This document shows, piece by piece, positions 57,535-64,000 of a DNA stretch of 64,000 nucleotides. The position numbers and the translations under genes are program-made. Location: positions 3,886,501 through 3,950,500 of the forward strand of contig NZ_LR813084.1 of the NCBI RefSeq assembly GCF_903815225.1, read 5' to 3'. The stretch is from Delftia tsuruhatensis. Lineage in GTDB: Bacteria; Pseudomonadota; Gammaproteobacteria; Burkholderiales; Burkholderiaceae_C. Every line of letters begins with the position of its first letter. Positions within the stretch are counted from its first letter, which is position 1. The notes under the pieces are model-generated. The model had not been told where the DNA came from and ran no database searches. It worked only from the letters and a program-made list of their open reading frames with translations.

Positions 57535-58535
57535 TCGACACACTCCCCGGCCTGCTCGGCAAGATTCATGGTGCTTGGCAAGCGCTCTTCTCCCCATAAG
57601 AACCGGCGCAGCAGCTCCACCTGCCCCGCCGCGACAAAAGTGGGCGCATGCCCCACTCCTTCGAATTCCACGCAATGCGCCTGCGGTCCGCGCTGCGCCA
57701 TGGCCTGTGCCGTGGACACCGTCAGCAGATCCGAGTGCCGGCCTCGGACAAGCAAGACGCGTGCCTTGATCTGGTCATACAGCTGCCACAGCAACGCCTC
57801 GCCGGCCTGCGCCATCTCCCGCGTCATCTGGCGCAAGGGCGCGGCGATCCCCGGGTCATAGTGCAGTTCCATGCCACCCCGGGGCGCCGCGCGCAGCATA
57901 GGCTGCGTCAATCGCAGCCATTGCTCACGGCTATGTGGGCCGAATCCTTCCGAAATCAAGAGCAGCGCATCGGCTGCCTGTTCCAGATCGGCGAAATGCA
58001 GTTGCCGGCCCAGGTACTGCCCGATGCGCTCCAGCGCCGACCACTCGATGGCGGGCCCCACGTCGTTGAGCACCAGGCGCCGGATCGGCACGGGCAGCGG
58101 CAGCCCCGGCTGGCCGGCAAGCGCCATGCCGATCAGCCCTCCCATGCTGGTGCCCACCCAGTCCAGTTGCGCGATGGGTGCCTGCGCATGGACCCGGGCC
58201 AGCAGGGCCAGCATGTCGGCGGCGTACAGTGGCACCTGGTATCCCATGGGATCGAGCAGCCAGTCGCTTTCCCCACGACCGACCACGTCCGGGCAGATCA
58301 CACGGGCGCGCTCGCTGAGACGCCCGGCCAGCGTGTCGAAATCGCGCCCCTGGCGCGACAGTCCATGCACGCAGACCACCACATGGGGATGGTGGGGGTC
58401 GCCGGTGCGATTCCACTCCCAGTAGGCCATGCGGCGGGAGGTGTCATCCGGCGCCGGGCTGGCGGCTGGGCTCCATGGCGAGGAACGCCCGGCGGCCGCC
58501 GGGCAGGATACGTAGTTCAGCGTAGGATGATTCAT
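57531..58535 (-). CDS. Alpha/beta hydrolase, translationally coupled to relA
   Basis: 334 residues from the ATG at 58535; an in-frame ATG at 58580 is the alternative and neither has a clear ribosome site. Fold markers: VVVCVHGLSRQGRDFD (oxyanion loop), nucleophile elbow WVGTSMGGLIGMALAG (GTSMGG with catalytic Ser), RGRHSDLL (Asp) and EGVGHAP (His). An N-terminal ~45-residue Pro/Ser-rich stretch precedes the domain. Substrate unknown. The stop overlaps the relA start, so it is made with RelA; the bdhA gene begins 69 bases away on the other strand. Confidence 0.88.
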   Translation of the reverse strand: MNHPTLNYVSCPAAAGRSSPWSPAASPAPDDTSRRMAYWEWNRTGDPHHPHVVVCVHGLSRQGRDFDTLAGRLSERARVICPDVVGRGESDWLLDPMGYQVPLYAADMLALLARVHAQAPIAQLDWVGTSMGGLIGMALAGQPGLPLPVPIRRLVLNDVGPAIEWSALERIGQYLGRQLHFADLEQAADALLLISEGFGPHSREQWLRLTQPMLRAAPRGGMELHYDPGIAAPLRQMTREMAQAGEALLWQLYDQIKARVLLVRGRHSDLLTVSTAQAMAQRGPQAHCVEFEGVGHAPTFVAAGQVELLRRFLWGEERLPSTMNLAEQAGECVE

Positions 58536-58604
58536 GGGAACGCATTCGCGGAGCCGGCGCCGATAATGGCTGAGTTGCATCGTACATTCATTCGGAGACT
58601 CTCT

Positions 58605-59399
58605 ATGTTGAAAGGCAAGACCGCCCTCGTGACCGGCTCGACCAGCGGCATCGGCCTCGGGATCGCCAAGGCCCTGGCCCGCCAGGGCGCCAATATCGTG
58701 CTCAATGGCTTCGGCGATGTGGACGGCCCGCGCGCCGAAGTGCTGGCCGCAGGCCAGGCCGCCGGCGCCCAGGTCGCCTACCATGGCGCCGACATGAGCC
58801 GCGTCGCGGACATCGAGGACATGGTCCAGTACAGCGTGCGCAATTTCGGCCAGATCGACATCCTCGTGAACAACGCCGGCATCCAGCATGTGGCGCGCGT
58901 GGAGGACTTCCCGCCCGAGCGCTGGGACGCCATCATCGCCATCAACCTGTCCAGCGCCTTCCATACCTCGCGCCTGGTCCTGCCCATGATGCAGGCCGCC
59001 GACGGCGGCAAGGGCTGGGGCCGCATCATCAACGTGGCCTCGGTGCACGGCCTGGTGGGCTCGGCACAGAAGTCCGCCTATGTGGCGGCCAAGCACGGCA
59101 TCGTCGGCCTGACCAAGGTCACGGCACTGGAGAACGCCACCTCGGGCGTGACCTGCAACGCCATCTGCCCCGGCTGGGTGCTGACGCCGCTGGTGCAAAA
59201 GCAGGTCGATGCCAAGGCCGAGCAGCACGGCATCAGCAACGAGGAGGCCAAGAAGCTGCTGCTGGGCGAGAAGGAGCCCTCGATGCAGTTCACCACGCCA
59301 GAAGAGCTGGGCGAACTGGCGGTGTTCTTCTGCTCGCCAGCTGGCGCCAACGTGCGTGGCGTGGCCTGGAACATGGATGGCGGCTGGGCGGCCCAGTAA
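58605..59399 (+). CDS. bdhA: 3-hydroxybutyrate dehydrogenase (SDR family)
   Basis: 264 residues. SDR features: TGSTSGIGLGIA (NAD loop), NNAG, Ser in VASVHG, YVAAK (Tyr-Lys), and C-terminal MDGGWAAQ. The insert QKQVDAKAEQHGISNEEAKKLLLGEKEPS before the end is typical for D-3-hydroxybutyrate dehydrogenases. It oxidises D-3-hydroxybutyrate from PHB breakdown to acetoacetate with NAD. CGGAGA lies upstream of the ATG. Confidence 0.93.
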   Translation: MLKGKTALVTGSTSGIGLGIAKALARQGANIVLNGFGDVDGPRAEVLAAGQAAGAQVAYHGADMSRVADIEDMVQYSVRNFGQIDILVNNAGIQHVARVEDFPPERWDAIIAINLSSAFHTSRLVLPMMQAADGGKGWGRIINVASVHGLVGSAQKSAYVAAKHGIVGLTKVTALENATSGVTCNAICPGWVLTPLVQKQVDAKAEQHGISNEEAKKLLLGEKEPSMQFTTPEELGELAVFFCSPAGANVRGVAWNMDGGWAAQ

Positions 59400-59459
59400 A
59401 CCCCTCCGGCCCGAGACACCCGAGCAGGCAGGGCCACGGCGGCAAGACCGGCAGGCAAG

Positions 59460-59490
59460 CAAAAAAGGAGCGCCAGGCGCTCCTTTTTTG
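59460..59490. terminator. Bidirectional terminator between bdhA and the SIMPL gene
   Basis: Stem GGAGCGCC / GGCGCTCC with a one-base loop, A run on the left and T run on the right, between convergent genes. Confidence 0.88.
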
Positions 59491-59520
59491 CTGGGCGGAT
59501 GCCCCTCTCGTGTCAGTACG

Positions 59521-60267
59521 TCAGTACATCTGCACCGAGCCCGAGACATTCACCATGACCTGGGCCTTGCCAGCCTCCACCGACACGGCATCCATTTCTG
59601 CACCGGCGGCCTTGGCGGACATGGCCATCATGCGCGGACGCGGCATGGGCACCGAGGTGTCGCTGCTGCTCACATTGACTTCGCGCAGGCTGTAGTTCGC
59701 GAAGCCGAAGCTCTTGGCCAGCGTGGAGGCACGCTGCTTGAACTGCTCGATGGCCTTGGCCTGGGCCTCGCCCTCGACCTTTTCGCGCGCCTCGCGCGAC
59801 AGGCCGAAGCCCACGTGGGACAAGGTCATGTCCTGCACCTGCGCGGCCGTCTGGGTGATGCGCGCGAAATCACGGCCTTGCAACAGGATTTCCGCCCGGC
59901 CCTGCCAGCCCTCGACCTTGTTGTCCTTGCCATAGCGCGGATAGATGCCGAAGCTACCGGTGCTCACATCCATCTGGCCGGGCTGCGCGCCACGCTTGGT
60001 CACGGCCAGGGCGGCCTCGACCACTTTTTGCAGCTGCGACTGGACGACGGCGGCATCGCGCCCTTCGCGCGTGGCCGACAAGGTGGCCGTCAGCAGGTCC
60101 TGCACCACGTCCACCGAGCCTTCGGCAGACAGTTGCACCACGTTGGAGGGCTGCGCCGGCGCCGTGGCCGCCGTCTGCGCCCAGGCGCCACCGGCGCAGG
60201 CCAGCGCGGTGGCGGCCACCATGGACTTGGCCCAGCGGCGGGACAGCTGTTTGGAAAGCTTGCTCAT
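59521..60267 (-). CDS. SIMPL (DUF541) domain periplasmic protein
   Basis: 248 residues from MSKLSKQLSRRWAK at 60267. Signal peptide ends at AWAQ. The SIMPL/DUF541 domain begins VVQLSAEGSVDVVQDLLTATLSATREG and includes FGIYPRYGKDNKVEGWQGRAEILLQGRD and MPRPRMMAMSAKA. Members such as YggE and BP26 are periplasmic and linked to oxidative-stress tolerance; precise role unknown. It is alone on the minus strand, divergent from ompR. Confidence 0.9.
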   Translation of the reverse strand: MSKLSKQLSRRWAKSMVAATALACAGGAWAQTAATAPAQPSNVVQLSAEGSVDVVQDLLTATLSATREGRDAAVVQSQLQKVVEAALAVTKRGAQPGQMDVSTGSFGIYPRYGKDNKVEGWQGRAEILLQGRDFARITQTAAQVQDMTLSHVGFGLSREAREKVEGEAQAKAIEQFKQRASTLAKSFGFANYSLREVNVSSSDTSVPMPRPRMMAMSAKAAGAEMDAVSVEAGKAQVMVNVSGSVQMY

Positions 60268-60468
60268 GCGTTCATCCTTTGAAATGAAAGGAAGCCAGGG
60301 ATACAGCCGCACGCCGCCCTTTCACTACGGTGTGCCGCCAGAAAGCGACAGGGCTGTTTTAGCCCCATCATTGACCACATTATTGCAACGATAATTGCAT
60401 CAACCCACTAACATCAGAGTTAAAAATTCTAAAGACACATTTTTCGTCCTAAATTTAAACGCAACATC

Positions 60469-60544
60469 TGTAACATGTCGCAAAAAACAGGGGTTTTGAC
60501 CAGACTTTTGGCCGCAAGCTGGTAACAATGGCTGCTGTTACAAA
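60469..60544 (+). promoter_or_regulatory. Three GTAACA boxes upstream of ompR (possible autoregulatory sites)
   Basis: TGTAACATG (60469-60477), GGTAACAAT (60521-60529) and its inverse TGTTACAAA (60536-60544) occur before the ompR start. The last two form a perfect inverted repeat GTAACA-N8-TGTTAC. TGTAACAT resembles the OmpR half-site core TGnAACAT. Region 60360-60480 is AT-rich, as for a promoter, though I cannot fix the -35/-10. Confidence 0.4.
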
Positions 60545-60563
60545 TGACCGACCGAGGATGAAC

Positions 60564-61295
60564 ATGGCCACGACGACCAACCGCACCGACAAGATCCTGG
60601 TGGTGGATGACGATGCGCGCATCCGCGACCTGCTGCGCCGCTATCTGACGCAGGAAGGCTTCGAGATCATGATTGCCGAAGACGGCAAGGCGCTGAACCG
60701 CATCCTGCTGCGCGAGACGGTGGACCTGATCGTGCTGGACCTGATGATGCCCGGCGAGGACGGCCTGTCGATCTGCCGCCGCCTGCGCTCGGCCAATGAC
60801 CGCACCCCCATCATCATGCTGACCGCCAAGGGCGAGGACGTGGACCGCATCGTGGGCCTGGAAGTGGGTGCCGACGACTACCTGGGCAAGCCCTTCAATC
60901 CGCGCGAACTGCTGGCGCGCATCCATGCCGTGCTGCGCCGCCGCCCCCCGCAGGAGGCGCCTGGCGCGCCTTCCGGCGACAACGAGGTCGTCAGCTTCGG
61001 TCCCTTCACCTTCGACCTGGGCACGCGCGTGCTGCAAAAGAACGGCGAGGAACTGCCGCTGACCACGGGTGAATTCGCCATGCTCAAGGCCCTGGTGCGC
61101 CACCCCCGCCAGCCGCTGTCGCGCGAGAAGCTGGCCCTGCTGGCACGCGGGCGCGAGTTCGAGCCCTTCGACCGCAGCCTGGACGTGCAGGTCTCGCGCC
61201 TGCGCAAGCTCATCGAGGAAGATGCGGCCGCGCCGCGCTACATCCAGACCGTCTGGGGCGTGGGCTATGTGTTCGTGCCGGACGGCGCGAACTGA
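60564..61295 (+). CDS. ompR: OmpR-type response regulator
   Basis: 243 residues. Receiver at about 9-125 (ILVVDDDARIRDLLRRYLTQEGFEI, LDLMMPGEDGL with phospho-Asp, LTAKGED, GKPFNPRELLARI) and a winged-helix DNA-binding domain (FTFDLGTRVLQKNGEELPLTTGEFAMLKAL ... FDRSLDVQVSRLRKLIEED, VWGVGYVF). GKPF replaces the more usual DKPF/LPKPF-type text and is typical of OmpR. ATG at 60564 has GAGGA six bases upstream. Followed after 100 bases by the envZ-like kinase. Confidence 0.93.
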   Translation: MATTTNRTDKILVVDDDARIRDLLRRYLTQEGFEIMIAEDGKALNRILLRETVDLIVLDLMMPGEDGLSICRRLRSANDRTPIIMLTAKGEDVDRIVGLEVGADDYLGKPFNPRELLARIHAVLRRRPPQEAPGAPSGDNEVVSFGPFTFDLGTRVLQKNGEELPLTTGEFAMLKALVRHPRQPLSREKLALLARGREFEPFDRSLDVQVSRLRKLIEEDAAAPRYIQTVWGVGYVFVPDGAN

Positions 61296-61395
61296 CCGAG
61301 GACCCGCTGGCTTGCCTTGGAGACAACCGGTAACGCAAGCTGGCCGGCACGGGCGTAACCTCGCAGCCGGCCCCTAGAATGACGAACCGCATTCC

Positions 61396-62898
61396 ATGAG
61401 TTCATTCACCGTCCCGCCCCATGACGCCACCAGTCCTGCGCCGCTCGAGTACGAGCGGCGCTTGACCACGCGTTCCCCGCTGGGACTCAATCTTTTCTGG
61501 CGCACCTTCTGCCTGCTGGCCCTGCTGCTGGTGGGCAGCATCCTGGCCTGGCTGCAGACGCTGCGAGCCTTCGAGTTCGAGCCGCGCACGCTGCACACAG
61601 CCCAGCAGATCGCCTCCCTGGTCAATCTCAGCCGCGCGGCACTTGTGCACTCTGATGCCATCAACCGCGTCTCGCTGATCAAGACCATGGCCGATCAGGA
61701 AGGCGTGCGCATCCTGCCACGCGAGCCCGGCGACAGCTTCGAGCTGCTGGACCAGAGCACGCTGGGCAAGCGCCTGACCGAGGAACTCACGCGCCGCCTG
61801 GGCTACGGCACCATCGTGGCGCGTAGCGTCAACGGCGAGCCGGGCCTGTGGGTGGGCTTCACCATCAACGGCGACCGCACCTGGCTGCTGATGGACCGCT
61901 CACGTTTCACGCCGGCCAGCGGGCGCACCTGGCTGATCTGGCTGATCACGGCGGGCCTGCTGTCACTGGCAGGAGCCGCCGCGATCGCGCGCCTGATCAA
62001 CCGGCCGCTCAAGCAGCTGAGCTATGCGGCCAACCGCGTGCGCGATGGCGATTTCGACGCCAGCCAGCTCGACGAGGAAGCCGTCACCAGCGAGATCCGC
62101 GAAGTCAACATCGGCTTCAACCGCATGGCGCAGAAGCTGGCCCAGCTGGAGCAGGACCGCGCTGTGATGCTGGCCGGCATCTCGCACGACCTGCGCACGC
62201 CGCTGGCCCGCCTGCGGCTGGAGACCGAGATGAGCGTGGTGGACGACGTGGCGCGCGAGCACATGGTGGCCGACATCGTGCAGCTCGATGCCACCATCGA
62301 CAAGTTCCTGGACTACGCACGCCCCGACCATGTGACGCTCAACCCCGTCAACCTGCATGCCGTGGTGTCCTCCTGCGTCTATGCGGTGCAGGACCATCGT
62401 GAACTGCAGATCAGCATGGCCGTGCCCGAGGGCGTCTATGTGATGGCCGACGAGGTGGAGCTGGCCCGCGTGATCTCCAACCTGTTCGAGAACGCCCGCC
62501 GCTACGGCAAGACCCCCGAGACCGAAACCACGCACGTGGACGTGACGGCATCCGAGCGCGAAAGCTGGGTCGTGATCCGCATCCGCGACCATGGCCGGGG
62601 CGTGCCGCCTGAGCAACTGGCCAGCCTGACCCAGCCCTTCTTCCGTGGCGACTCCGCGCGCACGGCCGCAGCGGGAGCGGGCCTGGGCCTGTCCATCGTG
62701 GACAAGACGGTGCAGCGCATGGGCGGCGTGTTCGCGCTGTCCAATTCCTCCACTGGCGGGCTGGTCGCGCATGTGCAGTTGCAGCGCGCCTCGGGCGTGG
62801 CCAAGGGCGCCGAGCCCGAGCAGCGCCTGCAGCGTCCGCAGATCAAGCGCCAGCTGCCTCCGCGCGCCCAGGACGGCGGCATGGACGGCGAGGACTGA
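61396..62898 (+). CDS. envZ: EnvZ-type sensor histidine kinase
   Basis: 500 residues: helix at about 33-55, short periplasmic domain, second helix at about 180-200, HAMP (NRPLKQLSYAANRVRDGDFDA), His box AGISHDLRTPLARLRLETEM, N box NLFENARRYG, and G boxes DHGRGVP and GAGLGLSIVD. This sequence and size are those of EnvZ/OmpR-type partners. Senses an envelope signal and acts on the preceding OmpR. The extra ~35-residue Arg/Gln/Pro-rich tail beyond the ATPase domain has no known role. Confidence 0.93.
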   Translation: MSSFTVPPHDATSPAPLEYERRLTTRSPLGLNLFWRTFCLLALLLVGSILAWLQTLRAFEFEPRTLHTAQQIASLVNLSRAALVHSDAINRVSLIKTMADQEGVRILPREPGDSFELLDQSTLGKRLTEELTRRLGYGTIVARSVNGEPGLWVGFTINGDRTWLLMDRSRFTPASGRTWLIWLITAGLLSLAGAAAIARLINRPLKQLSYAANRVRDGDFDASQLDEEAVTSEIREVNIGFNRMAQKLAQLEQDRAVMLAGISHDLRTPLARLRLETEMSVVDDVAREHMVADIVQLDATIDKFLDYARPDHVTLNPVNLHAVVSSCVYAVQDHRELQISMAVPEGVYVMADEVELARVISNLFENARRYGKTPETETTHVDVTASERESWVVIRIRDHGRGVPPEQLASLTQPFFRGDSARTAAAGAGLGLSIVDKTVQRMGGVFALSNSSTGGLVAHVQLQRASGVAKGAEPEQRLQRPQIKRQLPPRAQDGGMDGED

Positions 62899-62917
62899 GC
62901 AGGCACACCACCCGCTG

Positions 62918-62960
62918 GACAGGCCCCGGAGATCGGTCACGATCCCGGGGCCTGTCTCTT
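62918..62960 (+). terminator. Terminator of the ompR-envZ operon
   Basis: Long hairpin: GACAGGCCCCGG pairs CCGGGGCCTGTC with an inner GATCG/CGATC stem, followed by TCTTT. It lies 20 bases after the envZ stop. The T tract is short, so strength is uncertain. Confidence 0.7.
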
Positions 62961-62973
62961 TCCGGAACGTCGT

Positions 62974-63453
62974 TCAGGCGCGGAACAGCAGCGCGGCCGC
63001 GCGCGCTTCCATGGCCTGCTGCTGGCCCACGGGGCCGAGCTTCTCGGCCGTCTTGGCCTTCACGTTGACCTGGTCCAGCGCCAGCCCCAGCGCCGTGGCG
63101 ATGCGCTCGCGCATGGCAGGAATGTGCGGTGCCAGCTTGGGTGCCTGGGCAATGATGGTGCTGTCGATGTTGCCGATCTCCAGGCCCGTCGCGCGCACGC
63201 GGCGCGCCGCCTCCACCAGCAGCACCAGCGAATCGGCGCCGCGGAATTCGGGGTCGGTGTCGGGGAAATGCCGGCCGATGTCGCCCAGCGCCGCGCCGCC
63301 CAGCAGCGCGTCGGTGATGGCGTGCAGCAGCACGTCGGCATCGGAATGGCCCAGCAGCCCCAGCTCATGCGGCACCTCGATGCCGCCCAGGATCAGCTTG
63401 CGCCCGGGCACCAGGGCATGCACGTCCCAGCCTTCGCCAATACGAAAATTCAT
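62974..63453 (-). CDS. ispF: 2-C-methyl-D-erythritol 2,4-cyclodiphosphate synthase
   Basis: 159 residues from [15 protein letters not shown]. Zinc and substrate motifs: GWDVHAL (Asp-x-His), [28 protein letters not shown] and [13 protein letters not shown]. Fifth step of the MEP isoprenoid pathway. An ATG three codons earlier is also possible. It follows ispD by 16 bases on the same strand, the usual ispD-ispF pair. Confidence 0.96.
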   Translation of the reverse strand: MNFRIGEGWDVHALVPGRKLILGGIEVPHELGLLGHSDADVLLHAITDALLGGAALGDIGRHFPDTDPEFRGADSLVLLVEAARRVRATGLEIGNIDSTIIAQAPKLAPHIPAMRERIATALGLALDQVNVKAKTAEKLGPVGQQQAMEARAAALLFRA

Positions 63454-63469
63454 GTGAAACATTCCAGGT

Positions 63470-64000
63470 TCAGAAAAACGGATTGCCCGAGGCCGGAACC
63501 TGGTCGCGCTTGCCACGGTAGCGCTCCAGCGTCGCGCCGTGCTCGCGCTGGGACAGCACGGCGGCGGCCAGCGCGAAGTCATCGGGATAGGTGACCTTGA
63601 AGTTCTGCGCGCCGCCGGGCACCAGGCGCGGGCGCTGGCCCACGGCCTCCATGGCGCTGGCCTCGTCGGTGACGGCCGCCCCCGCGTGCCGCAGGGCGTC
63701 GAGCAGCGGCGCGATGCGGAACATCTGCGGCGTCTGCGCCAGCCACTTGTCGCTGCGGTCCACGGTGCCTGCCACGCGCACGCCCCCCGGGCCGGTCACC
63801 GCCGTCTTGAGCGTATCGGGCAGTTTGTGGGCCAGCAGCCCCCCCACGGCATCGTGCTGGCAGGCATCGATCAGCGCATCGATGAGCGCGGGCGTCACCA
63901 GGCAGCGCGCCGCGTCGTGCACCAGCACCCAGTCATGCGCGCTCGCGCCGCGTGCCAGCAGGGCCTGAAGGCCGTTGGTCACGGACTCGGCCCGCGTGGC
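63470..64000 (-). CDS. ispD: 2-C-methyl-D-erythritol 4-phosphate cytidylyltransferase, partial (N-terminus beyond window edge)
   Basis: The frame is open to the window edge; about 176 residues of the C-terminal three quarters are seen, beginning [11 protein letters not shown]. Family motifs: [54 protein letters not shown] and [13 protein letters not shown]. Third step of the MEP pathway, coupled with ispF. The N-terminal CTP-binding loop lies outside. Confidence 0.95.
   Translation of the reverse strand, partial: ATRAESVTNGLQALLARGASAHDWVLVHDAARCLVTPALIDALIDACQHDAVGGLLAHKLPDTLKTAVTGPGGVRVAGTVDRSDKWLAQTPQMFRIAPLLDALRHAGAAVTDEASAMEAVGQRPRLVPGGAQNFKVTYPDDFALAAAVLSQREHGATLERYRGKRDQVPASGNPFF

Overview
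The window is about 64 kb of GC-rich chromosome from a betaproteobacterium, almost certainly a Comamonadaceae member close to Delftia, Comamonas or Acidovorax. The pointers are the EarP/arginine-type EF-P pair, a PhaR polyhydroxyalkanoate regulator, a Bug-type (TctC) binding protein beside CoA-transferase and lyase genes, two proteins with IPTL-CTERM-like tails, and the reductive pyrimidine pathway. The genus is inferred from gene content, not measured. I see no transposase, integrase, phage gene, CRISPR array or rRNA.

Layout. 1-4935 (minus) holds a type IV pilus minor-pilin operon, fimT-pilV-pilW-pilX-pilY1, with pilY1 cut by the window edge. 5226-22958 is a signalling island. On the minus strand it has CheW, a chemoreceptor, an HD-GYP phosphodiesterase and a large PAS/GGDEF diguanylate cyclase. 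Next come a plus-strand GGDEF/EAL protein and a second chemoreceptor. A divergent phosphorelay follows: excisionase-type HTH-receiver and receiver-Hpt leftward; CheY-like receiver, HD-GYP, periplasmic binding protein and PAS histidine kinase rightward. 23250-28416 has two secreted proteins with IPTL-CTERM-like tails around a divergent TetA/TetR-like pair whose promoter region carries two tet operators of the classical Tn10 sequence type.

28746-34267 is housekeeping on the minus strand: tRNA-His, ppiD, tRNA-Val, HU, pgsA, uvrC. 34318-38600 is a CoA-dependent catabolic module (Bug protein, HMG-CoA-lyase-like enzyme, CaiB/BaiF CoA-transferase) with a divergent LysR regulator. 38606-40456 is earP and efp. 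40604-42694 is a DUF2239 gene and a MATE exporter, followed by an alcohol dehydrogenase, rimO and phaR on the minus strand.

46187-55220 is framed by two identical tRNA-Asp genes in direct orientation. It contains the complete reductive pyrimidine catabolic operon (preT, preA, an NCS1 transporter, dihydropyrimidinase, beta-ureidopropionase), a divergent RutR-like TetR regulator and speG. The right end carries relA with an overlapping alpha/beta hydrolase, a 3-hydroxybutyrate dehydrogenase (functionally linked to PhaR through PHA turnover), a SIMPL-domain protein, an OmpR/EnvZ-type two-component pair, ispF and the 3' part of ispD.

The most unusual points are a DUF2239 protein that reads like a ribbon-helix-helix repressor with two operator-like palindromes on a near-leaderless promoter; the divergent split phosphorelay with an excisionase-type HTH-receiver fusion; and the near-exact tet operators in a chromosomal setting. 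Starts were chosen from Shine-Dalgarno sites, overlaps and family alignment; uncertain ones are flagged.
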